A stretch of DNA of 64,000 nucleotides from CAYWKS01 sp964458935 (GCA_964458935.1 CAYWKS010000001.1:190430-254429), one strand, 5' to 3'; positions 45,134-53,689 are shown, numbered from the stretch's first letter. Notes: generated by a model not told the origin, from the letters alone. Made by a program: numbers and translations.

Positions 45134-46558
45134 ATGACCGCGCAGCGCCAGCAACCCAACGTCGTCATCTTCTTCACCGATCAGCAGCGGTGGGATTGTT
45201 CGTCGCTGCACGGCAACCCGCTGGACCTGATGCCGAACTTCGACCGGGTCGCGCAGCGGGGGACGCACCTGTTCAACCATGTCTCGTGTGCGCCGGTGTG
45301 CGGCCCGGCGCGGTGCTGCCTGCAGACGGGCACGCACATCACGACGAACGGCGGCGTCGCGAACGGCTGCGGCGTGCCGGACAACCTGCCCCAGCTCGCC
45401 GGGTGCTTCAACGACGCCGGCTACCGGACCGGGTACGTGGGCAAGTGGCATCTCGCGGGCAAGCATCACAATCGCAAGCAGGGCTCGGGCGGCGGCGCGG
45501 TGTTCGCCGAAGGCCGCGCCGGCTGGCAGGACTGGCTCGCCGTCGAGGCGCTGGAGTTCAGCGTCCACGAGTACCAGACGATCCTGTACGACAACGACAA
45601 CCAGGCGGTGCGGCTGCCGGGGTATCGGGTCGACGCCGTGGCCGACCGCGGCATCGACTTCATCAACCGCAACCGGGATCGGCCGTTCTGCCTGATGATG
45701 TCGTTCATCGAGCCGCATCACCAGAACGACAAGGACGACTACCCGCCGCCGGACGGCTACCGCGAGCGGTACGAGGCGCGCTGGACGCCGCCGGACCTTG
45801 CGGCATTGCCCAGCCAGAACGCGGTCGAAGCGGCGACGATCGGCGGGTCGGCCCAGCGGCACCTCGGGGGGTACTACGGCATGGTGAAGCGGCTCGACGA
45901 GGCGTTCGGGCGCGTGCTCGACGCGCTCAAGAGCCTCGACCTCGACGAGGACACCATCGTGCTGTTCACGTCGGACCACGGCTCGCACTTCAAGACGCGC
46001 AACGCCGAGTACAAGCGGTCGTGCCACGAGTCGTCGGTGCGTGTGCCGACGGCGCTGACGGGCGGGCCGTTCACCCGAGGCGGGCGGGTCGAGCACGTCA
46101 CGTCGCTGGTGGATTTGCCGGCGACGCTGCTCGACGCGTGCGGGATCGACGTGCCGGACCCGATGGAGGGCCGCAGCGTCTTGCCGCTGCTGGGCGGCGG
46201 GCACGCGGCCGACTGGCCGAGCGCGCGGCTGATCCACGTCTGCGATGGCAACGCCGGCCGGGCCGTCCGGACCCGCCGATGGAAGTACTGCGTCATGAGC
46301 GAGCAGAAGTCACGCGAGATCGGTACGGACTTCGCCAACGCGACGTACCGCGAAGCGTTCCTGTACGACCTGAAGCACGACCCGTATGAACTGCACAACC
46401 TGATCGACCGTGGCGCGCACACCCCGGTGCGCGAGGCGCTGCGAGCGAAGATGCTCGAACTGATGGACGAGATCGGTGAGCCGCGACCGACGATCGAACG
46501 CGTCGAGCCGCAACCCTCAGGCCAGGCGCGCGTCCGCGACGAGGAGATCGACGCCTAG
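45134..46558 (+). CDS. Sulfatase without export signal (S1)
   Basis: A 474-residue S1 sulfatase or choline-sulfatase-like protein starting MTAQRQQPNVVIFFTDQQRWD, with no signal peptide. The formylglycine motif CGPAR is at Cys56 (CAPVCGPARCCLQTGTHITTNGG). GYRTGYVGKWHLAGKHHN and IVLFTSDHGSHFKTRNAEYKRSCHESSVRVP complete the active-site set. The C-terminal LFDL-type LYDLKHDPYELHNLIDRG is present. The cytosolic location implies desulfation of an imported small sulfated sugar. The 188-base gap to the divergent arylsulfatase should hold both promoters. Confidence 0.92.
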   Translation: MTAQRQQPNVVIFFTDQQRWDCSSLHGNPLDLMPNFDRVAQRGTHLFNHVSCAPVCGPARCCLQTGTHITTNGGVANGCGVPDNLPQLAGCFNDAGYRTGYVGKWHLAGKHHNRKQGSGGGAVFAEGRAGWQDWLAVEALEFSVHEYQTILYDNDNQAVRLPGYRVDAVADRGIDFINRNRDRPFCLMMSFIEPHHQNDKDDYPPPDGYRERYEARWTPPDLAALPSQNAVEAATIGGSAQRHLGGYYGMVKRLDEAFGRVLDALKSLDLDEDTIVLFTSDHGSHFKTRNAEYKRSCHESSVRVPTALTGGPFTRGGRVEHVTSLVDLPATLLDACGIDVPDPMEGRSVLPLLGGGHAADWPSARLIHVCDGNAGRAVRTRRWKYCVMSEQKSREIGTDFANATYREAFLYDLKHDPYELHNLIDRGAHTPVREALRAKMLELMDEIGEPRPTIERVEPQPSGQARVRDEEIDA

Positions 46559-46588
46559 CGGCGCGGCCGCGCAGCCCGGCACCGCGGG

Positions 46589-47305
46589 TCATCGCCGCGC
46601 GTGCGCGACCAACGCATCGACCAGGCGATGCTCCCGCCGCTTGCGCAGCAGCAGTTCCGGGTGCCACTGCACGCCCGTGGCCCACCAGTCGTCGGGCCCG
46701 CCGGCCCGCTCGACCGCTTCGATGAGCCCGTCGGGCGCCGTCGCCGCGATGCGCAGGCTCGGCGCCAGGCGGTCGATGACCTGGCCGTGGTAGGAACGGA
46801 CGGCGTCGAGTCGCTCGGCGCCCATGGTGCGGCCGAACCGCGTGCCGGGCGCCAGGTCGACGGGGTGCGGCTTGCCGCGGCTGTGAACCCGGACCAGCGC
46901 CCGGTCGGCGCGGAAGTCGCGCAGCGACCCGCCCTCCACGATGTTCAGGAGCTGACATCCGCGGCAGATGCCCAGCATCGGCAGACGCCGCGATCGGGCC
47001 TGCTCGATCAACCACACCTCGAACGCGTCACGCTGCCGGTCGATCCGCCGGAGCGACGGCTCGGCGCCGTAGCGGTCGGGGTCCACGTCGGACCCGCCCC
47101 CGAGGATGACCGCCTGGCACCGCGCCAGAAGCCGCTCGGCGTGGGCGAGGCGCCGGCCCGGATCGTCGCGCGGCCTCAAGGGCAGGCGGATCGGCACGCC
47201 CCCGGCCCGCGCCGCCAGACGTCCGTACGTGAACATGCTCAACCCCACGCGGTGCTGCCACGCCGTCGACAGCGAGATCAGGATGTGCGGCTTGCGTTCG
47301 TGCAT
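46589..47305 (-). CDS. Class I glutamine amidotransferase, gamma-glutamyl-GABA hydrolase-like
   Basis: A 238-residue PuuD-like peptidase C26 protein. The nucleophile elbow is GICRGCQLLNIVEGGSL (first Cys, about residue 112) and the His/Glu dyad is in GVQWHPELLL near the C-terminus. The GGGSDVDPDRYG loop and RDAFEVWLIEQA are typical. Such enzymes hydrolyse gamma-glutamyl amides. It follows the ATP-grasp gene on the same strand by about 36 bases, and both are downstream of prfA. An ATP-grasp/amidotransferase pair could make and break a gamma-glutamyl or amide bond, but the substrate is not evident. Confidence 0.88.
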   Translation of the reverse strand: MHERKPHILISLSTAWQHRVGLSMFTYGRLAARAGGVPIRLPLRPRDDPGRRLAHAERLLARCQAVILGGGSDVDPDRYGAEPSLRRIDRQRDAFEVWLIEQARSRRLPMLGICRGCQLLNIVEGGSLRDFRADRALVRVHSRGKPHPVDLAPGTRFGRTMGAERLDAVRSYHGQVIDRLAPSLRIAATAPDGLIEAVERAGGPDDWWATGVQWHPELLLRKRREHRLVDALVAHARR

Positions 47306-47340
47306 GGCTGGCGGCGCCCCGGCCGCGGCGGGCGATCGGC

Positions 47341-48669
47341 CTACGATCCGCGCTTGAACTCCTCCGGCAGCTCGCCGCTCTTGACCAGCGACGCCAGGAC
47401 GTAAAGCACCCCCAGAGAGACCGCCGGGTCATCCGACGACAGCGCTTCGGGCACGGCGCCCTCGCTCGACGCCATCGCCCGCCGCAACGCCCGCACCCGG
47501 TCGCCCACGTCGAGCACGTCGGCCACCGCCCCGCCGACCGTCGACAGCGCCGCCCAGACACGCCCGCTGCGGAGCGACGCGAGCGCCCGCGGGCCGGTCT
47601 CCCGTAATTGCGCCATCCGCCCGTCGTCTTCGGTGACCTCGTCGAGCGCCGACATCATGACCAGCAGCGGGACCTTGCTGCGCGTGCCGATGCGCGGCAT
47701 GGGCGCGTCCTCGACCCGGCCCTGCGCCGCGAGCTGGTAGAGCATCCACGGGTAGTCCACCCCCGACTCCACCGAATGGAACAGCCCGCCCCAGAATCGC
47801 GGGTTGACCTCGATGAGCCGCGGCGGGTCGTCCCCCGACCCCGCCCAGCGGAAGTCCACCTGCGCCACGCCGTGCCACCCCAGTGCCGCCATCATCCGCT
47901 CGGCGACCGCCCGGCAGGGCTCGGCATCGACCGTCTCGCGGACCACCCCGAATCCCCCTTCGTTCGGGAACGTCCGCAGGTTGTGGTAGGCCATGCTCGC
48001 CACGGCCCGGCCCCGATCGAACAACCCCGTGACGCAGTAGTCCGTCCCCCCCACCACCGCCTGGACCAGCAACACCTCCCCGCCACCGGCGCGGGCTTCA
48101 CCCAGCACCGCCCGCAGACTCGCCGCATCCTCGGCGCGGCGGATGCCCCGGCCGCCCGCCGCGTCGGCCGGCTTCACCAGCACCGGGTACGCGTCCACCT
48201 CCGCGGCAACCCGCCGCTCCTCGTCGTCGCTACCGACCAGCCACGTCGCCGGCGTCGGCACGTGCAGACGACGCGCCGTCGCCACCAGCCGATCCTTCGG
48301 GCTTACCGCGTCGATCGCCTCGATCGGCGGCGCCGCCAGCGTGATGAGCTCGGCCAGCTTGTCCCGGTGACGGGCCAGCGCCACCGTCTCCCGGTGGGTC
48401 GGCATCAGCACGTACGGCCGACCCGCTTCAGGCCGGTACCGCTCGATGGCGCGCTCGAGGCTGGCGATGAACGCCGGCTCGTCGTGCGCCGGGGCGTGGG
48501 TGAAGGTCTCGCGGACGTGGCGGGAGAAGCTCAACGCCGTCAGCGGCACCTCGTCGCAGCCGATTACCTCGACCCCGCGCCGCCCCAGGCTCTGCGCCGC
48601 GGCCAGCGCATGCAGGCAACGCCCGTGCGTGAGGATCACCCGGCCGCGTTGCAACACCTCGTCGCTCAC
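47341..48669 (-). CDS. ATP-grasp family ligase
   Basis: A 442-residue ATP-grasp enzyme, forming amide bonds through an acyl-phosphate. It has an N-terminal Rossmann-like preATP-grasp domain (GRVILTHGRCLHALAAAQSLGRRGVEVIGCDE), the ATP-binding lysine segment AYPVLVKPADAAGGRGIRR, EVLLVQAVVGGTDYCVTGLF and the metal-binding end PPRLIEVNPRFWGGLFHSVESGVDYP. This resembles carbamoyl-phosphate-synthase-like ATP-grasp proteins. It likely starts at GTG 48669 with AGGATGG upstream, 17 bases after prfA ends. The C-terminal 100 residues are helical with no clear homology. Confidence 0.85.
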   Translation of the reverse strand: MSDEVLQRGRVILTHGRCLHALAAAQSLGRRGVEVIGCDEVPLTALSFSRHVRETFTHAPAHDEPAFIASLERAIERYRPEAGRPYVLMPTHRETVALARHRDKLAELITLAAPPIEAIDAVSPKDRLVATARRLHVPTPATWLVGSDDEERRVAAEVDAYPVLVKPADAAGGRGIRRAEDAASLRAVLGEARAGGGEVLLVQAVVGGTDYCVTGLFDRGRAVASMAYHNLRTFPNEGGFGVVRETVDAEPCRAVAERMMAALGWHGVAQVDFRWAGSGDDPPRLIEVNPRFWGGLFHSVESGVDYPWMLYQLAAQGRVEDAPMPRIGTRSKVPLLVMMSALDEVTEDDGRMAQLRETGPRALASLRSGRVWAALSTVGGAVADVLDVGDRVRALRRAMASSEGAVPEALSSDDPAVSLGVLYVLASLVKSGELPEEFKRGS

Positions 48670-48686
48670 CCACCATCCTAGGCGGA

Positions 48687-49760
48687 TCACAGCGCCGCCA
48701 GCCGCTCCGCCTTGTCGCGCTCGATCAACGCCTCCACCAGCGGCGCCAACTCGCCCGCCATCAGCGGCGGCAACGCAAACGACTCGCCCAGCCGATGGTC
48801 CACCGCGATGTTCTCCTTGTAACGGTACGTGCGGATCCGCTCCCCACGCGTCGCCCGCCCGATCATCTTCGACCGCGACGCGGCCCGCTCGGCGTCGGCC
48901 GCCTCCTGGAAATGCTCGTACACCCGCGCCCGAAGCAACTGCCACGCCTTCTCGCGGTTCTGATGCTGGCTCTTCGTGTCCTGCATCCGGACCTCGATCC
49001 CCGTCGGCACGTGCCGCATCTTCACCGCCGTCGCCACCTTGTTCACGTTCTGACCCCCCGGGCCCTGCGCCGTCGTCACGTCCACCTCCACCTCCGCCGC
49101 GTCGATCTGAACGTCCAGCTTCCGCGGCTCGGCCAGCACCGCCACCGTCGCCGTCGACGTGTGCACCCGGCCCTGCGATTCGGTCTGCGGCACCCGCTTC
49201 ACGCAATGCGTCCCCGACTCGTACCCCAGGTACTGCCACACCGCCTCGCCACGAACGTTCACGATCGCGTGCTTCACGCCCCCCATGTCGCTCGACGACG
49301 CATCCATCACCTCCCACGCCCAGCCCCGTCGCTGCGCGTAACGCTCGTACATCTCCAAAAGGTCCCCCGCCCAGATCCCCGCCTCGTCGCCGCCCACACC
49401 GGCGCGTATCTCCACGATCACCGCTCCCACCGCTCGGTCCTCGCTCGCCACCAGGTCCCCCTTGATCTCCTCCAGAATCGCCTCCGCACGCGCTCCCACC
49501 TCGGCCCGCTCGGCCTTCGCCATCGCTCGAACCTCGTCGTCCGCCTCCTCCGCCGCCATCTCGTCCAGGTCGGCCTGCTCCCGACACGCCGATCGGTACG
49601 ACCGATACCGCTCCACCAGAGGCAGGATCGCCGCCCGACGCGTGCTCAACTCGATCATCCGATCCGCGTCCGACACCACCGCCGGGTCGGCGAGTTGCGC
49701 GTCGATCCGCTCCACCTCGACGCTCAGCTCATCCAGCTTGTTGAACAGGGCGTCACTCAT
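48687..49760 (-). CDS. prfA: Peptide chain release factor 1
   Basis: A 357-residue class I release factor reading UAA and UAG. The peptidyl-hydrolysis motif is AQGPGGQNVNKVATAVKMRHVPTGI. The codon-recognition PxT tripeptide is PQT (HCVKRVPQTESQGRVHTSTATVAV), fitting RF1 rather than RF2 (SPF). RIRTYRYKENIAVDHRLG is also RF1-like. The length is normal. It heads a co-directional group with the ATP-grasp and amidotransferase genes; the L31 gene lies just upstream on the same strand with its own terminator between. Confidence 0.96.
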   Translation of the reverse strand: MSDALFNKLDELSVEVERIDAQLADPAVVSDADRMIELSTRRAAILPLVERYRSYRSACREQADLDEMAAEEADDEVRAMAKAERAEVGARAEAILEEIKGDLVASEDRAVGAVIVEIRAGVGGDEAGIWAGDLLEMYERYAQRRGWAWEVMDASSSDMGGVKHAIVNVRGEAVWQYLGYESGTHCVKRVPQTESQGRVHTSTATVAVLAEPRKLDVQIDAAEVEVDVTTAQGPGGQNVNKVATAVKMRHVPTGIEVRMQDTKSQHQNREKAWQLLRARVYEHFQEAADAERAASRSKMIGRATRGERIRTYRYKENIAVDHRLGESFALPPLMAGELAPLVEALIERDKAERLAAL

Positions 49761-49826
49761 GGCTTCGTCCCTTCGCCGCGTCGCGCATCGTCCACCAACC
49801 CCGACCCCTCCACCACCACCTCATGC

Positions 49827-49860
49827 AAAAAGCCGCGAGCGTCGTCCCGACGCCCACGGC
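49827..49860 (-). terminator. Rho-independent terminator of rpmE2
   Basis: Read on the minus strand, an outer GCCG/CGGC stem encloses a GCGTCG-GGA-CGACGC hairpin and is followed by TTTTT (49827-49831). It lies 26 bases beyond the rpmE2 stop and before prfA. Confidence 0.8.
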
Positions 49861-49885
49861 CCTGTTGCGCTTTCGCCTGTTGTCG

Positions 49886-50158
49886 CTACTTCTTGCCGGT
49901 CTTCTTGCCGAAGTAGTTGCCGCCGAAACGCTTCTGGAACTTCTCGACGCGGCCCGCCGTGTCCACGAACTTCTGCTTGCCCGTGAAGAACGGGTGGCTG
50001 GCCGAGCTGATCTCGACCTTGACCAGCGGGTATTCCTTGCCGTCCTCCCACGTGGTCATCTCGTCGCTCGATATCGTCGAGCGCGTCAGGAAGCGGTAGT
50101 TCGCCGAATGGTCCTCAAAGACCACGGGCTGATACTTCGGATGAATCTTGTCCTTCAT
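49886..50158 (-). CDS. rpmE2: 50S ribosomal protein L31 type B
   Basis: A 90-residue ribosomal protein: MKDKIHPKYQPVVFEDHSAN, FLTRSTISS, VKVEISSASHPFFTGKQKFVDTAGRVEKFQKRFG and a lysine-rich end. It lacks the CxxC zinc pairs of type A L31, so it is the zinc-free B form, often used when zinc is scarce. It has its own promoter-like element upstream and a terminator downstream, so it is probably transcribed alone. Confidence 0.95.
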   Translation of the reverse strand: MKDKIHPKYQPVVFEDHSANYRFLTRSTISSDEMTTWEDGKEYPLVKVEISSASHPFFTGKQKFVDTAGRVEKFQKRFGGNYFGKKTGKK

Positions 50159-50205
50159 GGCGGGCCACCTGTCTTGGTCTATCGTCCGGCTGTTCGTAGC
50201 CCTTT

Positions 50206-50233
50206 ATTGTAACACCCCTCCCGTTCCCGGCAA
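50206..50233 (-). promoter_or_regulatory. Candidate rpmE2 promoter
   Basis: On the minus strand TTGCCG (50228-50233), 16 bases and TACAAT (50206-50211), 47 bases before the ATG. No Zur-box-like palindrome is visible next to it. Confidence 0.5.
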
Positions 50234-50289
50234 GGGGCGATTCCCGCTCCCGCATCCCGGGAAGACCGGCGATCAGCCCCGCGTTTCGC

Positions 50290-51378
50290 TCAATCGCCGG
50301 CGAAATGGCACGCCACCGGATGCCCCGCGTCCGCCGTCCTCGGTTCCAGGGCCGGCGTTTGCTCGACGCAGCGACGCATCACGCGGTGCGGCTGGCCCTG
50401 GATACGGACCTCGACGGTGTCCGCCGCCGCCGACTCGCCCGCCAGCTTCCGCGCCAGCTCGCATCGCGGGTGGAAGTGGCAGCCCGCCGGCGGGTTCATC
50501 GGGCTCGGCACCTCCCCCGGCAGCACGATCCGGTCCTTCGCTCGCTCGGTCGTCGGCTCCGGCACCGCGCTCAGCAACGCCTGCGTGTACGGATGCAACG
50601 GCTCGCGATACATCGCCTCCCGCCCCGCCGACTCGACGATCCGACCAAGGTACATCACCGCCACCCGGTCCGAGAAATGCTCCACCACCGCAAGGTTGTG
50701 CGCAATGAACAGGTAGCTCAACCCCAACTCATCCTGAAGGTCGTCGAGCAGGTTGAGGATCTGGCTCTGGATCGACACGTCGAGCGCGCTGACCGGCTCG
50801 TCGCAGATGATGAAGCTGGGGTTGAGACCCAGGGCCCGCGCGATGCCGATGCGCTGCCGCTGCCCGCCGGAGAATTCGTGCGGGTACCGCGACGCGTAGG
50901 CGCTGTTCAATCCCACCCGCTCCAGCAGTTCCCCCACACGCCGCTTGAGCGCCCCGCCCGACGCCAGCCCGTGCACGGCGATCGGCTCGCCCACGATCCG
51001 GCCCACCGTCATCCGCGGGTTCAGCGAACCCACCGGGTCCTGGAAGATGATCTGCATCTGTCGGCGAAGCCGCTTCAGCGCCGCCCCGCGTTTCGCGAAC
51101 ACGTCCTCCCCGTCGAACGTGACCTCGCCCGCCGTCGCCGGCACCAGTCGCAGGATCGTCCGCCCCACCGTGGTCTTGCCGCAGCCCGACTCGCCGACCA
51201 GACCGAGCGTCTCGCCGCGGCCGACGTCCAAGCTCACGCCGTCGACCGCCTTGACGTGTGCCACCGTCCGCTGCAGCAAACCCCGCTTCACGGGGAAGTG
51301 CGTCTTCAGCTCGCGGACCCGCAGCACCGGCGCATCACCGCTGCCCGCCCGACTCGATTCCGCCAGGGCTTGCGTCAT
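50290..51378 (-). CDS. Oligopeptide/dipeptide ABC transporter ATP-binding protein
   Basis: A 362-residue ATPase of the OppF/DppF type that powers peptide import. Walker A is GESGCGKTT, the signature is FSGGQRQRIGIARAL, Walker B is FIICDEPVSALDVSIQSQ, and the family-specific C-terminal region has PPAGCHFHPRCELA (oligopeptide-transporter C-terminal domain with Cys cluster). The start KTHFPVKRGLLQRTVAHVKAVDGVS is typical of the F subunit. No permease, binding protein or D subunit gene is adjacent in the window, so partners are elsewhere or downstream genes were lost. Confidence 0.93.
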   Translation of the reverse strand: MTQALAESSRAGSGDAPVLRVRELKTHFPVKRGLLQRTVAHVKAVDGVSLDVGRGETLGLVGESGCGKTTVGRTILRLVPATAGEVTFDGEDVFAKRGAALKRLRRQMQIIFQDPVGSLNPRMTVGRIVGEPIAVHGLASGGALKRRVGELLERVGLNSAYASRYPHEFSGGQRQRIGIARALGLNPSFIICDEPVSALDVSIQSQILNLLDDLQDELGLSYLFIAHNLAVVEHFSDRVAVMYLGRIVESAGREAMYREPLHPYTQALLSAVPEPTTERAKDRIVLPGEVPSPMNPPAGCHFHPRCELARKLAGESAAADTVEVRIQGQPHRVMRRCVEQTPALEPRTADAGHPVACHFAGD

Positions 51379-51617
51379 GGCCCCATTCTACGTCCCCCGT
51401 GTACCCGTGCATCCCCGCCGACGCCCGCACGCCCGGGCGGCGCTTCGCCGGGCGCACCGCGGCGACTCGCCGCGACCCGCTTTCCAGGGGCCGGCAAGCC
51501 CCAAACGACGCCCGCATGCGCCGGCCGCTGACGCGCCGCCCCTTAGTAGGAAGCGCGCGTGCAGCGCCCGGGGGCATCGCCCCCCCACGCCCACGCCACG
51601 GCGCCCCATGCGGGTTC

Positions 51618-51647
51618 GGCTGTCCGCCCGGCCACGGGCGGACAGCC
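51618..51647. repeat. Perfect 12-base-pair inverted repeat
   Basis: GGCTGTCCGCCC (51618-51629) and GGGCGGACAGCC (51636-51647) with a 6-base loop. GGACAGCC recurs about 50 bases downstream. Without a T-run it is not an intrinsic terminator; it could be a REP-like element or part of the ilvD control region. Confidence 0.6.
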
Positions 51648-51814
51648 ACTCCGAAGCGCTGAAATGACTATTTGACAACACGTTAAAGCAAGCGGACAGC
51701 CCAGGGGGCACCCCGGGGCGGACAAGCGACGCCCCGGCGCGCACCGCGCCGTCGAATCGCTGCAAACGCGGTGCAATCGCCGGTCCGCCGCTTGTTCGAC
51801 CCGGCCGAGCCTGG

Positions 51815-51842
51815 CTCGACCGCGATCTGCGTTTGCTACAAT
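51815..51842 (+). promoter_or_regulatory. Candidate ilvD promoter
   Basis: TACAAT (51837-51842), 30 bases before the ATG, is a good -10 hexamer. The only -35 match is weak: TCGACC at 51816-51821 with 15-base spacing, or CTCGAC at 51815 with 16. Confidence 0.45.
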
Positions 51843-51872
51843 GGCCATCTATCGCCCGATCCGAGGTGTGAC

Positions 51873-53585
51873 ATGACCACGGCCGATCCCGCCGCACAGA
51901 CCCAGCTCAACAGGTTTTCCAGCCGCATCACCCAGCCCGCCAGCCAGGGCGCCAGCCAGGCGATGCTGCTCGCCACCGGGCTGTCCGAAGCGGACCTGAA
52001 CAAGCCGCAGGTCGGCATCGCCGCCTGCTGGTACTCGGGTAATCCCTGCAACATGCACCTCAATGACCTCGCCGCCCAGGTCAACGTCGGCGTCCAGCAG
52101 GCCGGCATGGTCGGCATGCGGTTCAACACCATCGGCGTCTCCGATGGCATCGCCATGGGCACCGACGGCATGAGCTACAGCCTCCAGTCTCGCGACCTGA
52201 TCGCCGACTCCATCGAGACCGTCATGGCCGCCCAGTGGTATGACGCCCTGATCGCCCTGCCCGGGTGCGACAAGAACATGCCCGGCACGATCATCGCCAT
52301 GGCGCGGCTCAACCGGCCGGCCATCATGGTCTACGGCGGCACCATCAAGCCCGGCTGCGCCGAGCTCGACGGCAAGCCCGAGGTGCTCGACATCGTCTCG
52401 GCGTTCCAGAGCTACGGGCAGCGGCTCGCCGGGGTCATCACCGAGGACCAGCGCCGCACCATCGTCCGAAACGCCTGCCCCGGCGCCGGCGCCTGCGGCG
52501 GGATGTACACCGCCAACACCATGGCCAGCGCCATCGAGGCCCTGGGCATGAGCCTGCCCTACTCCGCCAGCACGCCCGCCGTCGAGCAGCTCAAGAACGA
52601 CGAGTGCGTCCGCGCCGGCCACGCCATCCGCACCTGCATGCAGCTCGACCTCAAGCCGGCCGACATCATGACGCGGCCCGCCTTCGAGAACGCCATGGTC
52701 CTCGCCATGGCCCTGGGCGGGTCGACCAACCTCGTGCTGCACCTGCTGGCGATGGCGCGGGCGGTCGGGGTCAGCCTCGACATCGACGACTTCAAGGCCG
52801 TCGCCCGCCGCGTCCCGCTCCTGGGCAACCTCAAGCCCAGCGGCAAGTACGTCATGGAAGACGTGCACAAGCTCGGCGGCATCCCCGCCGTGATGAAGTA
52901 CCTGCTCGAAGCCGGCTGGCTCAAGGGCGACTGCATCACCTGCACCGGCAAGACCCTCGCCGAGAACGTCGCCGACGCCGCCGACCTCCCGCCCGACCAG
53001 GACGTGATCTACCCGATCGAAAAGCCGATCAAGCCCACCGGGCACATCTCCATCCTCCGCGGCAACCTCGCCCCCGACGGCGCGGTCGGCAAGATCACCG
53101 GCAAGCAGGGCTTGAGCTTCACCGGACCGGCCCGGTGCTTCGACTGCGAGGAGGACATGCTCGCCGGGCTCGAAGCCGGCCGCATCCAGTCCGGCGACGT
53201 CATCGTCATCCGCTACGAAGGCCCCAAGGGCGGGCCCGGCATGCCCGAGATGCTCACCCCCACCAGCGCCTTGGCCGGGGCCGGGTTCCTCGATGACGTC
53301 GCCCTCATCACCGACGGGCGGTTCAGCGGCGGCTCGCACGGGTTCATCATCGGCCACGTCGTGCCCGAGGCCCAGGAAGGCGGGCCCATCGCCCTCGTCC
53401 GCGATGGCGACACCATCACCATCGACGACCAGACCGGCGCGATCCGCGTCGACGCCGACGACGATGAACTCGCCCGACGCCGCCGCGAATGGGTCCAGCC
53501 CCCGTACAAGGCCCACCGCGGCACGCTCTGGAAGTACATCCGCAACGTGCAGGACGCCAGCCACGGGTGCGTGACCGACGAATAA
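51873..53585 (+). CDS. ilvD: Dihydroxy-acid dehydratase
   Basis: A 570-residue Fe-S enzyme converting 2,3-dihydroxy-acids to 2-keto acids in branched-chain amino acid synthesis. Cluster-binding cysteines lie in ALPGCDKNMPG and NACPGAGACGGMYTANTM, and in the N-terminal IAACWYSGNPCNMHLNDLA. The C-terminal half has GKQGLSFTGPARCFDCEEDML and LITDGRFSGGSHGFIIGHVVPEA with the catalytic Ser. The ATG at 51873 has GAGG upstream and follows the TACAAT element; the in-frame upstream part would precede the promoter. It cooperates with ilvB, which lies elsewhere in this window. Confidence 0.96.
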   Translation: MTTADPAAQTQLNRFSSRITQPASQGASQAMLLATGLSEADLNKPQVGIAACWYSGNPCNMHLNDLAAQVNVGVQQAGMVGMRFNTIGVSDGIAMGTDGMSYSLQSRDLIADSIETVMAAQWYDALIALPGCDKNMPGTIIAMARLNRPAIMVYGGTIKPGCAELDGKPEVLDIVSAFQSYGQRLAGVITEDQRRTIVRNACPGAGACGGMYTANTMASAIEALGMSLPYSASTPAVEQLKNDECVRAGHAIRTCMQLDLKPADIMTRPAFENAMVLAMALGGSTNLVLHLLAMARAVGVSLDIDDFKAVARRVPLLGNLKPSGKYVMEDVHKLGGIPAVMKYLLEAGWLKGDCITCTGKTLAENVADAADLPPDQDVIYPIEKPIKPTGHISILRGNLAPDGAVGKITGKQGLSFTGPARCFDCEEDMLAGLEAGRIQSGDVIVIRYEGPKGGPGMPEMLTPTSALAGAGFLDDVALITDGRFSGGSHGFIIGHVVPEAQEGGPIALVRDGDTITIDDQTGAIRVDADDDELARRRREWVQPPYKAHRGTLWKYIRNVQDASHGCVTDE

Positions 53586-53598
53586 CGCGGCGCCACGC

Positions 53599-53657
53599 GC
53601 GTGCATTATTCATGCACGCATTGAGTTTGTGCAATATTATTGCATCGCGTGCAACGC
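53599..53657. promoter_or_regulatory. Tandem palindromic operators before the satD-like gene
   Basis: Three dyads in 59 bases: GCGTGCAT-TATTC-ATGCACGC (53599-53619), TGCAATA-T-TATTGCA (53630-53644) and GCGT-GCA-ACGC (53647-53657). The first two share the pattern TGCAnTATTnnTGCA and are centred 28 bases apart, about 2.7 helical turns. TATTAT (53635-53640) inside the second is a possible -10, so a bound regulator would block transcription. They are AT-rich islands in GC-rich DNA. Confidence 0.6.
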
Positions 53658-53689
53658 GGGGGTAAGATGGGGCCAGCCGGAGGCCCGCG

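Larger units (their letters stand above)
51379..51872. other. Gap with strong hairpins upstream of ilvD
   Basis: 494 bases between divergent genes with no supported ORF. It holds GGGGGC-ATC-GCCCCC (51570-51584), a 12-base-pair hairpin (51618-51647), a nearby partial copy of its arm (GCGGACAGCC near 51692) and the ilvD promoter-like element. A TTGACA at 51672-51677 has no matching -10. Confidence 0.45.

Noticed and set aside
48669..49587. N-terminal extension of the ATP-grasp protein
   Set aside because: The extension is antisense-like low-complexity Gly/Arg sequence within prfA in another frame; a GTG with ribosome site at 48669 gives the normal fold start.
51672..51677. TTGACA as ilvD -35 box
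   Set aside because: No -10-like hexamer at 15-19 bases downstream; the TACAAT at 51837 is a better candidate.
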